Of a stretch of DNA of 61,535 nucleotides, positions 32,647-42,026 are shown piece after piece (positions within the stretch are counted from its first letter, which is position 1; each line of letters begins with the position of its first letter). The notes under the pieces were generated by a model that did not search any database, had not been told where the DNA came from, and was given only the letters and a program-made list of their open reading frames with translations. This stretch comes from Marinibacterium sp. (GTDB lineage: Bacteria; Pseudomonadota; Alphaproteobacteria; Rhodobacterales; Rhodobacteraceae), in contig JAEPNQ010000014.1 in assembly GCA_017643305.1 (NCBI GenBank), positions 1 through 61,535 of the forward strand, in the 5' to 3' direction. Both the position numbers and the translations under genes were made by a program.

Positions 32647-33936
32647 CTAGCGCAGGTAATCGAACAGGCTTTGCTGCGAAAGTTTTGCAAACGCTTGCTG
32701 TGCCGCATCGCGGTTGACAAGCAGGGCCTGCAGCTTGCTGATCACCTCGGCCATATCGGTATCTTCGATGCCGCTCCGGGTTTCTGCGATCAGCCTTTCC
32801 TTGCGTGCTAGCGCTTCGGATTGGATGTCTGCGGCGTTGAAAAAGGCACCCACCTTTGCCCGTTGCAAGCCGACATGTTCGAGCCCAGTCTGTAGCTGCG
32901 AAATGGAGTTGTCGATGGATTGATCCGCATCCGCTAGCACGATGGCCGCGCCCGCCGGAGCGCCCCGGTCATTTAACGGGGTCACAGTCATGCTGGCGCG
33001 GAGTGGGACATCTGCCACAGGCAGGCCCGCGATCTTGTACTCGGAAAGGCCGATCGGGCCGTCGTCCTGGGCCGACAGGAAGACACTACCGCCATTGATC
33101 TCGGCCACAGCGGTCAGGCCGGTTGTTTCCCTGACCGCATTGATCGCGACCACAAGGGCGTCGGGCGCACCCCCCACGATCTCGGCCGCGATGCGCGCCG
33201 ACCCGCGTGGCCCGGTGATCGTGATTTCGTGGAGTTGCGGCGCACGGGAGGTATCGACGTCGATCTGCACCCGCCCGCCCGGCACGGTTAGCTCTGTGGT
33301 GGTGTTGGCGGCCGTTTCAAGGGCTGCGGAAAGACCCGCGAAGATATCAAACACCGAGATTGGACCCTCATCCGTGTCTATCCGCATGAAGACTTCGGCG
33401 CCGCTAATCCCCGTTGGCAGAATCAACTGGTCCGAGGCCAAAACGGTGGTCTGCCCAGTATCCCCACCATATTCGACCGCTCCCATCTCTGTATTGACAA
33501 AGGGGCTGCCGCGCATGACATAGCCGCCAAACAGTGCGTGGCCGCGATCATCGGCCGTGTTGGCAAGCGCGACCATCGAGTCGCGCAGCCGGTCCACCTC
33601 GGCCCGGATCGCAAGGCGGTCCACCTGCGAATTCGTATCATTGGCTGCCTGAATGGCTAATTCATTGGCCCGGATCATGATGTTTTGCGCGCTTTCAAGC
33701 ACTTTGTCGGCAAGCCCAAGGCGAGTTTTCGCTGCACCGATGTTGTCGGTGAAGCGCCGCAGATCTGCCTCGATATCCTTGACTGAGGACAGGCGTGCCG
33801 CCGCGACCGGGTCTTGCGAGGGGCGCAGATCTTTTTTGCCTGTGGCGATCTGTTCTTGGTAAGCATTGCTCTGTTCCGTCAGCCGGGCAATGCCGCGAAT
33901 GGCCTGTTCATTGAAGATCTTGGTGCTGATCGGCAT
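32647..33936 (-). CDS. flgL: Hook-filament junction protein FlgL (HAP3)
   Basis: A 429-residue flagellin-like protein. N-terminus: STKIFNEQAIRGIARLTEQS NAYQEQIATGKKDLRPSQDP VAAARLSSV, typical of FlgL; C-terminus: LARKERLIAETRSGIEDTDM AEVISKLQALLVNRDAAQQA FAKLSQQSLFDYLR. The middle has a Flagellin_IN-type insertion (TTELTVPGGRVQIDVDTS to LTAVAEINGGSVFLS), making it longer than the 310-320 residues common in enterics. It is the last gene of the flgG-L transcript. Confidence 0.93.
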   Translation of the reverse strand: MPISTKIFNEQAIRGIARLTEQSNAYQEQIATGKKDLRPSQDPVAAARLSSVKDIEADLRRFTDNIGAAKTRLGLADKVLESAQNIMIRANELAIQAANDTNSQVDRLAIRAEVDRLRDSMVALANTADDRGHALFGGYVMRGSPFVNTEMGAVEYGGDTGQTTVLASDQLILPTGISGAEVFMRIDTDEGPISVFDIFAGLSAALETAANTTTELTVPGGRVQIDVDTSRAPQLHEITITGPRGSARIAAEIVGGAPDALVVAINAVRETTGLTAVAEINGGSVFLSAQDDGPIGLSEYKIAGLPVADVPLRASMTVTPLNDRGAPAGAAIVLADADQSIDNSISQLQTGLEHVGLQRAKVGAFFNAADIQSEALARKERLIAETRSGIEDTDMAEVISKLQALLVNRDAAQQAFAKLSQQSLFDYLR

Positions 33937-33948
33937 TGCAGCCTCCTG

Positions 33949-36900
33949 TTATGAAATCGCGTTGAGCAATGTGTCGAGAAGGTCTCCCGCAGTGCGCAGA
34001 ACCCGCGCGAGGGCCTGGTAGGCCTGTTGCTGCTCCAAAAGCCGAGCGGCTTCGTCGTCGAGGTTCACACCGGAATATTCGGCTTCAAATTCAACCGCGG
34101 CGTCGTGCCGTGCCTCGGCGGCGCTTTCAGCGATATCGGCGGCTCGGCCCTCTGCGCCGGTGGTGGTCACAAGACGGGCGAATTCAGCGCCGAAGCCGCC
34201 CAGCCCCGTTCGGTCGTTGTGGTCGTCCAAGGCGAACAGCGCTAACGCGTTGCGGGCATCGCCACTGCCATCCTTGTTGGATTTCACGTAGAATCTGTCG
34301 CCCGACTCTAGCGTTCCGACCAGTTCGAAAAGCATCCCGTAGGCTGTGAATTGACCGTCATCAGCCACCGTGCGCGTGGCCAGCGAATGACCAGTTGCGC
34401 GGTCGAGGATCTCGACGCGGCGCGATGGGCCGTCCATCACCTTGATCTCGAAATCGGTTGGGGTGGCGGGCTGCGCCTGACTGTCATCGAAACGGGCCGC
34501 GATACGTCTTGCGCCGCTGCCCGTGGCAATTACGATCAGCTCCTCATTGGGCAGTCCGCTCAGACTCAGCCTTTCGGCCACAAGACTATTGGCGTTGGCC
34601 GAAATCTGCACTGGCGTCGGGCCTATCGACGCAATGCGCAGCCCGTCCGCGCTAAGGGTGATCTCGGCATCGGCGCTCACTAGCCCAAGGGCGTGGGCAT
34701 CGGCCGAGGGGCGCAGGCGGAAATCTGTGATCCCGCTGTCATTGGCGATGACCAGTTGCGCGACCATCCCATAGCCGTGGGCCGCGAAGTCAAGGCTGAT
34801 CCCTTTGGGCGGGTCAAAATTGAATTGTGCCGGTAGGTTTTGATTGGTCCATTTGACATCCAATGCCGTGTCGACCCCATCGATTACGGCATTCAGAGTG
34901 AAGTCGGTCTGACCCTGCGGCAGGGCTACCGCGCGTCCGTTCATCGCCGCACTGGCACCTGCCACTCCAAGACCGAAGGCCGCGGCGTCGGAATCGGGGG
35001 TTTCTGTCGACAGGCGTAGGATCTGGCCACTTAGGCTACCGCCGGTGGCGGCCACGCGCAATATGTTCCCGCCGTCGAAAAATGCAGTGATCCGTTCAGC
35101 CTCGGGACCTGTGATCACGATGTCCCCGCCACGCATTGTCAATGCGTAGCTTTGCGCACCCAGCGTGACTTGGATCGTGGCGCCCTCTGCGGGCAGTGAC
35201 GCGACAGCTTGGCCCTCCAGTGTCGGTACCATGCCTAAGTCGCGCAGCTTTTCCGCCATGGTCTTTGCTGTGGTGCTAGAACCGACACCGGGCAGGGTCG
35301 CGCTATCGATCTCTGCGGTCAGCGGCGCGGTTTGGTTCACGCCCGAAAGCGTAAGCGACAGCCGGGTCGCGGCGGCAATGGCGCCAAGCCCATCGGGGGC
35401 AGCTTCGGCTGTATCGAGCCCCTCTGTCAGGTGGAAGGCGATGTCCTGCCATCGCCCTGCCGGATCGATCTGCCGTGTGATCAACCCGTTGGTGAAGGGA
35501 TCTGGGCTGCTGCTGCCGCTTGCGCCTTGCCAGTTCAGAGCGAAAGGCTGACTACCGCGCAAGGTGATGTCGCCGCCGAGGCGCAGGGCGGTGGCGCCCG
35601 CGCTGCCCCCTAGCGTGACCGCGGCGCCGTTCGGGGCAGCACTGGCGGTAACAGCCGTAGCGGTAAAGCCTGGATTCTCGGTGCTGATCGCGCTCAGTAC
35701 CAGGTCGTCGCCGGTCTCCGATACCAGCACGATCAGGCCCGGATCGCTGCCCTGGCTGGCCGTCACACCGGTGACGACGCTGCGAGCGTTTATCGCGTCG
35801 AGCAGATTGGTCAGCGACCCTTGCGCAACGATGGCGGAAATTTGGACCGGGGTCTCGTTAAGGGCTTCGAGCGTGAAGGCGACCGTGCCATCGGGAAACC
35901 CCGATAGTGCCAGCCGAGTTGCGGCTTCAGCGCGGATGCCCGTGTCGGTCGCTGCCGCGTTGATCCGCGCCGCGAGGAGCCCCGCCGAAAGGCTGGCTGG
36001 GATGTCGATGTCTTCCACGTCCGAACCGGTAGTCAGCGAAAGGCGCCCCGACGGGTTCGACGGCACGTTGGCCTCATCGCCGAGGCGCAGGTTCGGGCCG
36101 AACCCTGTGCCTGAAACCGTCATTAGTGCAGCGCCGCCGTTTGTCCGTCGCTCCACTCCCAACCCACGGTAGCCAGTACCATCCGTCCCATTCAGCAACT
36201 CAGACCGGTATTCCGCCTCGGGCAGAAACCCGTTGGCCTCGGTCAGAAGGTTCATGACATCAGATTGGCTGAGCGTCGTGCCCGCGATCTGGCGACCGTC
36301 GCGGGTAAAGACCTGCAGGTTGCTGACATCGGCAACGCCACTGGTGACAACGCCGGCTTCTCCGTCGATCGTCGCCCCGGCGATCGCGCCCGTGGTGGTG
36401 ACGCTGGCGATCGTTAGGTTTCCGTCCGCGCCCGCAGCGTATAGGCCCAGTTCGGCAAAGGATAGGGGCGAGTTGCCTTTAGGCTTTAGCTTGCCCGCGT
36501 TCAGCAGATCGGCGAGATCGCCCGCATCTGCACCCGGTTGGTCGACAGCATAGCTTTTGAACAGCGAGAGATCAAAGCTGTGGCTTTCGCCTCTCAGCGT
36601 GATGGTTAGGTCGGTGGCCGCCTTGGTCTGTGCCTCGGTGAGCGTAAAGGTGACACCGTCCTGACGGCCCAGGGACATCAGATCCACCGATGTCATGCCC
36701 GCCGGGATGACGCCGACGACCCCGTTTTGGCGAAGGCCGACAGCAGACAACACCGAGAGATCGTCGCGCAAGACCTGTGTGACATTGGTCAGCTTGGTCG
36801 GGGTCTGCGCAGCGATGGCGGTTGTTGCCATGGTTGTGCGGCTAGTATTGCCAAGATCCGCCTCGCTCAGAAATTGGCTGGCAGCAGCGAAATCCTGTGG

Positions 36901-38175
36901 CTTGTCCAGCAAGAACCGCATCTGTGCGGCTGACCCGATCTGGGCGCGCAGGGTAAATTCATCGCCATCGGCAGGGGTGCCTGTCACGCTTATGCGGACC
37001 GATCCGATATCGATCGGCCCAGGCGCATGGGCGGTCGATATGTTCTCGGCGTCGAAGCTGAGCCAGGCGGCTGCCTTGGAGGAATATACAAAGCGTGTTT
37101 CCGCCGCGATCTGGTCGATCACGTCCGGGGCGGCGGCGGTTGCCGAGAAACGGCCAAGATTGGTCGGGGATTGGTCGATGGAAACGCCATCAGCTGTGAA
37201 TAGCGCCCCACCAATCTTGCCGTTCAGATCGATGCCCTTGGCGTGAATGCTGTTGAACTCCTGCGACAGCCTTGTGACCAAGGCATCGAGGCTGCGCATC
37301 GCCTCAGTGATAAAGCTGTAGGCTTCCGATAGGCCTGCCAATCGCCCTGATGACACCTGTTGGGTTTCGGTCAGCCCGGGTGATTGACCCGCAAGGAATA
37401 CCAGCCGGTCTTCGCCTTGGCGCACCTGTAGGCCGCCCGATTGCATGGCCGTGCCCAGAACCGGCCCAGAGCCGCTGGGCCCCAGCGTTACCGTCACGGC
37501 TCCGCTGGCAGTCGTGGCGACCGAGACCCCGACAAGGGTGGCGATTTCAGCAACCATCTGGTCGCGGGAATCCAACAGCGCGTTCGATGCACCGCTTGCG
37601 CTGCCCGAGGCGATAAGTTGCTTTTGTATGCTCTGCAGCGATGTCAACATAGCGTTGAGTTCGCGGGTCTCGTTTGAGGTCTGCTCCCAGATCGTTTCGC
37701 GCAGATCGGTAAGGTCTTGTGACAGGCGCACGAACCCCTCGGCCAGCGCGCTGCCATTGGTCAGCGCTACGGTGCGGGCTGCCAGATCGGCGGGGGCTTG
37801 GGCCACGCCGTTCAGACCGTCGAAAAACTCGGCCAGGAAATAGCCAAGGTCATAATCGGCCGGAACAAGCGCGCCCTCAAGGCTGTCCAGCCCAGCATTG
37901 TAGGCTTTGGCTTGCGAGAAATTGGAACTGGCGTCGCGGGCGCGCCCGGCGATGAAACTGTCAAATGCTCGGCTTATTCCCTCGACCCGTACGCCAAGAC
38001 CGGTTTGATCGGCGAGGGTGGTGACATCGTTCTGGGCAGCAGAAATCTCGGACATGTCGGCCCCGCGTCGGCGATAGCCCTCTGTATTGATGTTGGCGAT
38101 GTTCTGGCCGGTGACAGACAGAGCCTTGCGGTAGGCCTGAATGCCGCTGCTGGCGATATCGAACAAACCGGACAT
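33949..38175 (-). CDS. flgK: Hook-filament junction protein FlgK (HAP1), very large
   Basis: A 1408-residue HAP1, about 2.5 times the 550-residue enteric size. N-terminal 200 residues are standard (SGLFDIASSGIQAYRKALSV TGQNIANINTEGYRRRGADM) and so is the C-terminus (LDDEAARLLEQQQAYQALAR VLRTAGDLLDTLLNAIS). The extra 800 or so residues between them consist of beta-rich, Thr/Ala/Gly-rich modules resembling repeated Flagellin_IN or Ig-like units (e.g. LLAARINAAATDTGIRAEAA; LTNLLDAINARSVVTGVTAS). FlgK caps the hook and starts the filament. Large FlgK proteins may be known in this lineage. It starts 3 bp after the flgJ stop. Confidence 0.92.
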   Translation of the reverse strand: MSGLFDIASSGIQAYRKALSVTGQNIANINTEGYRRRGADMSEISAAQNDVTTLADQTGLGVRVEGISRAFDSFIAGRARDASSNFSQAKAYNAGLDSLEGALVPADYDLGYFLAEFFDGLNGVAQAPADLAARTVALTNGSALAEGFVRLSQDLTDLRETIWEQTSNETRELNAMLTSLQSIQKQLIASGSASGASNALLDSRDQMVAEIATLVGVSVATTASGAVTVTLGPSGSGPVLGTAMQSGGLQVRQGEDRLVFLAGQSPGLTETQQVSSGRLAGLSEAYSFITEAMRSLDALVTRLSQEFNSIHAKGIDLNGKIGGALFTADGVSIDQSPTNLGRFSATAAAPDVIDQIAAETRFVYSSKAAAWLSFDAENISTAHAPGPIDIGSVRISVTGTPADGDEFTLRAQIGSAAQMRFLLDKPQDFAAASQFLSEADLGNTSRTTMATTAIAAQTPTKLTNVTQVLRDDLSVLSAVGLRQNGVVGVIPAGMTSVDLMSLGRQDGVTFTLTEAQTKAATDLTITLRGESHSFDLSLFKSYAVDQPGADAGDLADLLNAGKLKPKGNSPLSFAELGLYAAGADGNLTIASVTTTGAIAGATIDGEAGVVTSGVADVSNLQVFTRDGRQIAGTTLSQSDVMNLLTEANGFLPEAEYRSELLNGTDGTGYRGLGVERRTNGGAALMTVSGTGFGPNLRLGDEANVPSNPSGRLSLTTGSDVEDIDIPASLSAGLLAARINAAATDTGIRAEAATRLALSGFPDGTVAFTLEALNETPVQISAIVAQGSLTNLLDAINARSVVTGVTASQGSDPGLIVLVSETGDDLVLSAISTENPGFTATAVTASAAPNGAAVTLGGSAGATALRLGGDITLRGSQPFALNWQGASGSSSPDPFTNGLITRQIDPAGRWQDIAFHLTEGLDTAEAAPDGLGAIAAATRLSLTLSGVNQTAPLTAEIDSATLPGVGSSTTAKTMAEKLRDLGMVPTLEGQAVASLPAEGATIQVTLGAQSYALTMRGGDIVITGPEAERITAFFDGGNILRVAATGGSLSGQILRLSTETPDSDAAAFGLGVAGASAAMNGRAVALPQGQTDFTLNAVIDGVDTALDVKWTNQNLPAQFNFDPPKGISLDFAAHGYGMVAQLVIANDSGITDFRLRPSADAHALGLVSADAEITLSADGLRIASIGPTPVQISANANSLVAERLSLSGLPNEELIVIATGSGARRIAARFDDSQAQPATPTDFEIKVMDGPSRRVEILDRATGHSLATRTVADDGQFTAYGMLFELVGTLESGDRFYVKSNKDGSGDARNALALFALDDHNDRTGLGGFGAEFARLVTTTGAEGRAADIAESAAEARHDAAVEFEAEYSGVNLDDEAARLLEQQQAYQALARVLRTAGDLLDTLLNAIS

Positions 38176-38177
38176 TC

Positions 38178-38534
38178 CTAGTCACCCGTCTGCGGTACAT
38201 GTCGGGAAAATTGCGCATAGAGCGCATCAGCAATACCAAGCGACATGCCGCTTGACGCCGAGCGCGCATATTCCTGATCCAGCATCTCCCGGAACGTGTC
38301 GCCTGCCGAAGAGGTCAGCAAGCCGTCCGCCAATTGGCTTTTGCGTGCCTGTTGCAGGAACTGGTTGAGAAACATCGCCTCGAATTCCTCCGCCGCCTGC
38401 CGCAGTTCGGCTTGGCCGGCCCCATCGGTGCGTATATTGGGGCGCCCCCAGCCGGTGCCACTGCCCGCCGTGGCACGGCCAATCGAAAGATCGGCTACAG
38501 TGGTGAGGGGCAGGGCGGAGGATGCATCGGTCAT
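38178..38534 (-). CDS. flgJ: Single-domain rod-binding protein FlgJ
   Basis: A 118-residue protein. The C-terminal text AGQAELRQAAEEFEAMFLNQ FLQQARKSQLADGL and TFREMLDQEYARSASSGMSL GIADALYAQF is the FlgJ rod-cap domain. The muramidase domain of enteric FlgJ is absent; the sltF-like gene at 31725 supplies it. FlgJ scaffolds assembly of the rod at the peptidoglycan layer. It sits 8 bp after the flgI stop in the flgG-L operon. Confidence 0.88.
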   Translation of the reverse strand: MTDASSALPLTTVADLSIGRATAGSGTGWGRPNIRTDGAGQAELRQAAEEFEAMFLNQFLQQARKSQLADGLLTSSAGDTFREMLDQEYARSASSGMSLGIADALYAQFSRHVPQTGD

Positions 38535-38542
38535 TAGGCGCC

Positions 38543-39685
38543 TCAGATGATGATTAGCTCGGCGCGTAGTGCGCCTGCTTCGCGCAACGCCTCGAGAATG
38601 GCGACAAGATCCGAGGCCGAGGCGCCCACTGCGTTAATTGCATCAACCAGCGACGACAGCGACACTCCCCCATCGAAGACGAAGGCGCGGGCGGGTTCCT
38701 CGGTGGCATCAATGGTGCTTTCCGGGGTCACTACCGGCTCGTTAGGAGTGATGATCGTCTGGTTGTCATTGGTGACCACCGTGGAGCCCTGGTCGACGTT
38801 CAGGCGCTCATTGACGCGAACGGTCAGCGATCCATGCGTCACCGCCGCCGGTGTCACGCGGACATTGCCGCCAATGACCACTGTGCCGGTACGTGAGTTG
38901 ATGATTACCTGCGCGGGCGGTACGACCGGTTCGACTTCGATATTCTCCAAAAGGGACACGAAGGCGACGCGCTGCGCGGGGTCTTGCGGCGCGCGCACCC
39001 GAACCGAGTTAGCATCGAGAGGCACGGCGATGTTGGGTCCAAAGATGCCGTTGATCGCTTCGGCCATATTGGCCGAGGCGGTGAAATCTCCACGGTTTAG
39101 GTTTAAGATCAGATGCTCGGTTTCCAGAAAGGAGGATTCCACCATCCGCTCCGCCGTGGCGCCGCGCGGGATGCGACCGACTGTAGGCACGTTGACGACA
39201 AGCGAGGAATTGTCCTGGCCTTCGACGCCCAAGCCTCCCACGACCAGATTTCCCTGCGCGATGCCATAGGTTTCGCCATCCGCCCCCAGAAGCGGCGTCA
39301 TCAATAGCGTGCCACCGCGCAGCGACGAGGCGCCGCCAATGGTCGAGACGGTCACGTCCAGCCGTTGACCTGGTTTGACGAAGGGCTGTAGGTCGGTCGT
39401 GACCATCACAGCGGCCGCGTTGCTTGCGTCCAGACCGCTGACGTCCGTCACAAGTCCAAAGCGCGACACCATGGCTTGCAGCGATTGCAAGGTGAGCCCA
39501 GTGTCGCCATCGCCGGTTCCTGCCAGACCGACCACGATCCCGTAGCCGACAAGCTGGTTCGACCGCACACCCGCGATGGTGGCAGTGTCCTTGATGCGTT
39601 CAGCCTTGGTGGGAGTGGGCGCAAGGCTCATGACGCAGGAGACGAGGATCGTGAGGACTCTAAGGATTTGCCAGGGGCTGTGCAT
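38543..39685 (-). CDS. flgI: Flagellar P-ring protein FlgI
   Basis: A 380-residue periplasmic protein. I start it at ATG 39685 ([20 protein letters not shown]) which gives a clean signal peptide ending near TKA; the longer frame overlaps flgH. FlgI text: [62 protein letters not shown], and the C-terminal [37 protein letters not shown]. It builds the bushing in the peptidoglycan with FlgA as chaperone (56475). It lies 14 bp after flgH. Confidence 0.95.
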   Translation of the reverse strand: MHSPWQILRVLTILVSCVMSLAPTPTKAERIKDTATIAGVRSNQLVGYGIVVGLAGTGDGDTGLTLQSLQAMVSRFGLVTDVSGLDASNAAAVMVTTDLQPFVKPGQRLDVTVSTIGGASSLRGGTLLMTPLLGADGETYGIAQGNLVVGGLGVEGQDNSSLVVNVPTVGRIPRGATAERMVESSFLETEHLILNLNRGDFTASANMAEAINGIFGPNIAVPLDANSVRVRAPQDPAQRVAFVSLLENIEVEPVVPPAQVIINSRTGTVVIGGNVRVTPAAVTHGSLTVRVNERLNVDQGSTVVTNDNQTIITPNEPVVTPESTIDATEEPARAFVFDGGVSLSSLVDAINAVGASASDLVAILEALREAGALRAELIII

Positions 39686-39699
39686 GGAAAATACCTGTG

Positions 39700-40371
39700 T
39701 CAGATCGGGGCAACAGCTGTCAGAATGCGCGACAGCCAACCTTGCTGACCGGTATCGGCCACGTCGCCTGCGCCGATATAGGTGATTTCCGCATTGGCGA
39801 TCCGGTCGGACTGGACGACATTGTCAGAGGCGATGTCTTCAGGCCGGACTATGCCGTGCACCCGGATGTATTCATCGCCATTGTTAAGCGTCAACTTTTT
39901 TTGCCCAAGGATTTCAAGGTTGTCTCCTGGCAAGACTCGCACGACATGCACCGACACCAGCCCGGTAAGCGAATTGGATTGAGCGGCGGTGCCGCTTCCG
40001 GTAAAGCTTTGGGTTGTGCTGTTCGACAGTTCGGGGCCCAACCCGTCAAAGGGTTCGGCGGTGGGTAGTTGCATCTGATAGGATGAGGATTTTTCGCTGC
40101 CAGCATTCTGAGATTTGGTGGCCTGGAAGCTTTCGCTGAAGGCGACGGTCAGAATGTCGCCCACGCGGCTTGCGCGACGATCGGTGGCAAATAGGCCTGC
40201 CTTTTGTGGCGAATAGATTGTGCCGGTGGGGTAGCCGGACTGAACCGTCTCGCTGGGCATCGGGTACACTGGATCGAAATCCGCGCTCGCGGCCTCCTGC
40301 ACCTTTGTAGAACACCCGGCGAGGATCGCTGCGGCGGCGATGGCGAGGGAGAGTGAAGACAGGCGCGTCAT
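39700..40371 (-). CDS. flgH: Flagellar L-ring lipoprotein FlgH
   Basis: A 223-residue outer-membrane lipoprotein. The signal [20 protein letters not shown] has the lipobox LAGC (Cys20). The body carries the FlgH signatures [30 protein letters not shown], and [43 protein letters not shown] followed by [20 protein letters not shown]. It forms the L-ring. It is 13 bp downstream of flgG. Confidence 0.95.
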   Translation of the reverse strand: MTRLSSLSLAIAAAAILAGCSTKVQEAASADFDPVYPMPSETVQSGYPTGTIYSPQKAGLFATDRRASRVGDILTVAFSESFQATKSQNAGSEKSSSYQMQLPTAEPFDGLGPELSNSTTQSFTGSGTAAQSNSLTGLVSVHVVRVLPGDNLEILGQKKLTLNNGDEYIRVHGIVRPEDIASDNVVQSDRIANAEITYIGAGDVADTGQQGWLSRILTAVAPI

Positions 40372-40384
40372 GGCATGAATCCGA

Positions 40385-41173
40385 TCAGAGGTTGTTGGAG
40401 ATATAGCGCATCATCTCGTCGGTGGCGCTGATCGCTTTCGAGCTGACCTCATAAGCGCGCTGCGTTTCGATCATATCGACGAGCTGCTGGACGACATTCA
40501 CATTTGAGCTTTCTAGGTAACCCTGTTGCAGCTTGCCAAATCCGCCCTCGTAGGGGACGCCCTCGATTGGCTCGCCGCTGGCGGTAGTTTCGACCACGAA
40601 GGTCTCTCCGATGGGCTGTAGTCCGCGCGGATTGGTGAAATTCGCAATGGTGATTTGGCCGACTTCCTGGGGTCTATTCTGGCCCGCGATCATGACGGAG
40701 ACGACACCGTTTTGCCCAATGGTGATCTCAGTCACATTGTTAGGGATCTTGATCTCGGGTTGCAGGACATACCCGCTCGGCGTGGTCAGCGTGCCTTCGG
40801 CATTGCGCGAAAACGCGCCGTTGCGGGTATAGCCCATCCGCCCGTCGGGCATGAGCACTTGGAAGAAGCCCATACCGTCGATCGCAACGTCGAGCGAATT
40901 CTCGGTGGCGACCAGACTGCCTTGAGAATAGAGTTTTTGGGTCGAGACTAACCGCACCCCGGTGCCCACTGTCGAGGATGAAGTAAGCGCAGTACCATCG
41001 GCGGTCTGTGCCCCGCCCGAGCGCATGACCTGATACAACAGGCTTTCGAAATTCGCGCGGTCGCGCTTGAAGCCAGTTGTGTTCACATTTGCCAGGTTGT
41101 TGGCAATGATTTGCATCTTGGTCTGCTGGGCATTTAGACCGGTCTTGGCGACGTGCATAGCGCTTGCAGACAT
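40385..41173 (-). CDS. flgG: Distal rod protein FlgG
   Basis: A 262-residue rod protein of standard size. N-terminus SASAMHVAKTGLNAQQTKMQ IIANNLANVNTTGFKRDRAN FESLLYQ and C-terminus GYLESSNVNVVQQLVDMIET QRAYEVSSKAISATDEMMRY ISNNL are the diagnostic FlgG ends. A well-matched sigma-54 promoter lies directly upstream (41210-41225), so flgG-H-I-J-K-L can be transcribed apart from flgB-F. Confidence 0.95.
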   Translation of the reverse strand: MSASAMHVAKTGLNAQQTKMQIIANNLANVNTTGFKRDRANFESLLYQVMRSGGAQTADGTALTSSSTVGTGVRLVSTQKLYSQGSLVATENSLDVAIDGMGFFQVLMPDGRMGYTRNGAFSRNAEGTLTTPSGYVLQPEIKIPNNVTEITIGQNGVVSVMIAGQNRPQEVGQITIANFTNPRGLQPIGETFVVETTASGEPIEGVPYEGGFGKLQQGYLESSNVNVVQQLVDMIETQRAYEVSSKAISATDEMMRYISNNL

Positions 41174-41209
41174 CTGGAACTCCCTCCGTTAGGTTCGTCC
41201 GTGCAGTCT

Positions 41210-41225
41210 TGCAAGAGCTGTGCCA
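41210..41225 (-). promoter_or_regulatory. Predicted internal sigma-54 promoter of flgGHIJKL
   Basis: The minus strand reads TGGCACAGCTCTTGCA with GG (plus 41223-41224) and GC (plus 41211-41212) at the exact spacing. It starts 9 bp after the flgF stop and gives a leader of about 26 bases before the flgG ATG. Confidence 0.8.
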
Positions 41226-41233
41226 GCCGGTCG

Positions 41234-41995
41234 TTATTCTTGCGCAACCCGCATGATTTGTGCAGCAGCCTGGTCGATCTGCTTGGCGGATTCGATGAAC
41301 TTCACGCTCATCTCAAAGCGCCGCTGTAGCTCTATGTTTTGGATCAATTCGTCGACCGTGTTCACGTTCGAGCTTTCGAGCATGCCTTGCTGGATCCGCC
41401 CAGATTGATCTGGGGGGGGGATCGTGTCGTCCTTAGCCCGAATGCGGGAGTCTTCGCTTTTACGTAGTTCGACATTTTGGGCAGACGTGGTTCCGATGAA
41501 TCCAACCGAAACGAATTGGCCAACTTCAGCAGCCAACGGATTGATCAGGATTTCGCCAAGCTGTGTGATCTGAATTTCACGAAAGGGCTGGATTTCGATT
41601 GGTGTAAGGCCGTCGCTCAAAATGATTTCATCCGCGCCGTTCACCAACAGACCGTCTGCATTTATTGAAAGATCACCCCTACGGCTAAGTGCCTGGGGTG
41701 ATCCGTCGGACGGCTGAACGAAGAACCAACCCTTGTTGACAAGGGCGATATCTGTGTCGACCCCAGTTGGGTCCATTGTCCCTTGTTGGTTTGAGAATTC
41801 GTTGTCTCCCGATATTAGGGCAAAAGCACGGGCTGATGCTTGTTGGCCTGTTTGTAGGTACCCGGTTCCGACTTGCCCCCAATGATCCTTGCGAAATCCG
41901 GGCACAGAAATATTTGACAGGTTCTCCGCGTTGACTCTCTGCAACTCTGCCAAGTTGAGCATTGAGTTCAAGGCACTGTAAATCATGCGGTCCAT
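41234..41995 (-). CDS. flgF: Proximal rod protein FlgF
   Basis: A 253-residue rod protein: MDRMIYSALNSMLNLAELQR VNAENLSNISVPGFRKD at the start and QQGMLESSNVNTVDELIQNI ELQRRFEMSVKFIESAKQID at the end, with the GWFFVQPSDGSPQALSRRGD L centre typical for FlgF. It sits between flgE (31 bp upstream) and flgG. The 3-prime part is followed by the internal sigma-54 promoter. Codon use is slightly more AT-rich than flgG. Confidence 0.93.
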   Translation of the reverse strand: MDRMIYSALNSMLNLAELQRVNAENLSNISVPGFRKDHWGQVGTGYLQTGQQASARAFALISGDNEFSNQQGTMDPTGVDTDIALVNKGWFFVQPSDGSPQALSRRGDLSINADGLLVNGADEIILSDGLTPIEIQPFREIQITQLGEILINPLAAEVGQFVSVGFIGTTSAQNVELRKSEDSRIRAKDDTIPPPDQSGRIQQGMLESSNVNTVDELIQNIELQRRFEMSVKFIESAKQIDQAAAQIMRVAQE

Positions 41996-42026
41996 GGCGC
42001 TCTACGCTCCTGTACAAGGGTCTAGG

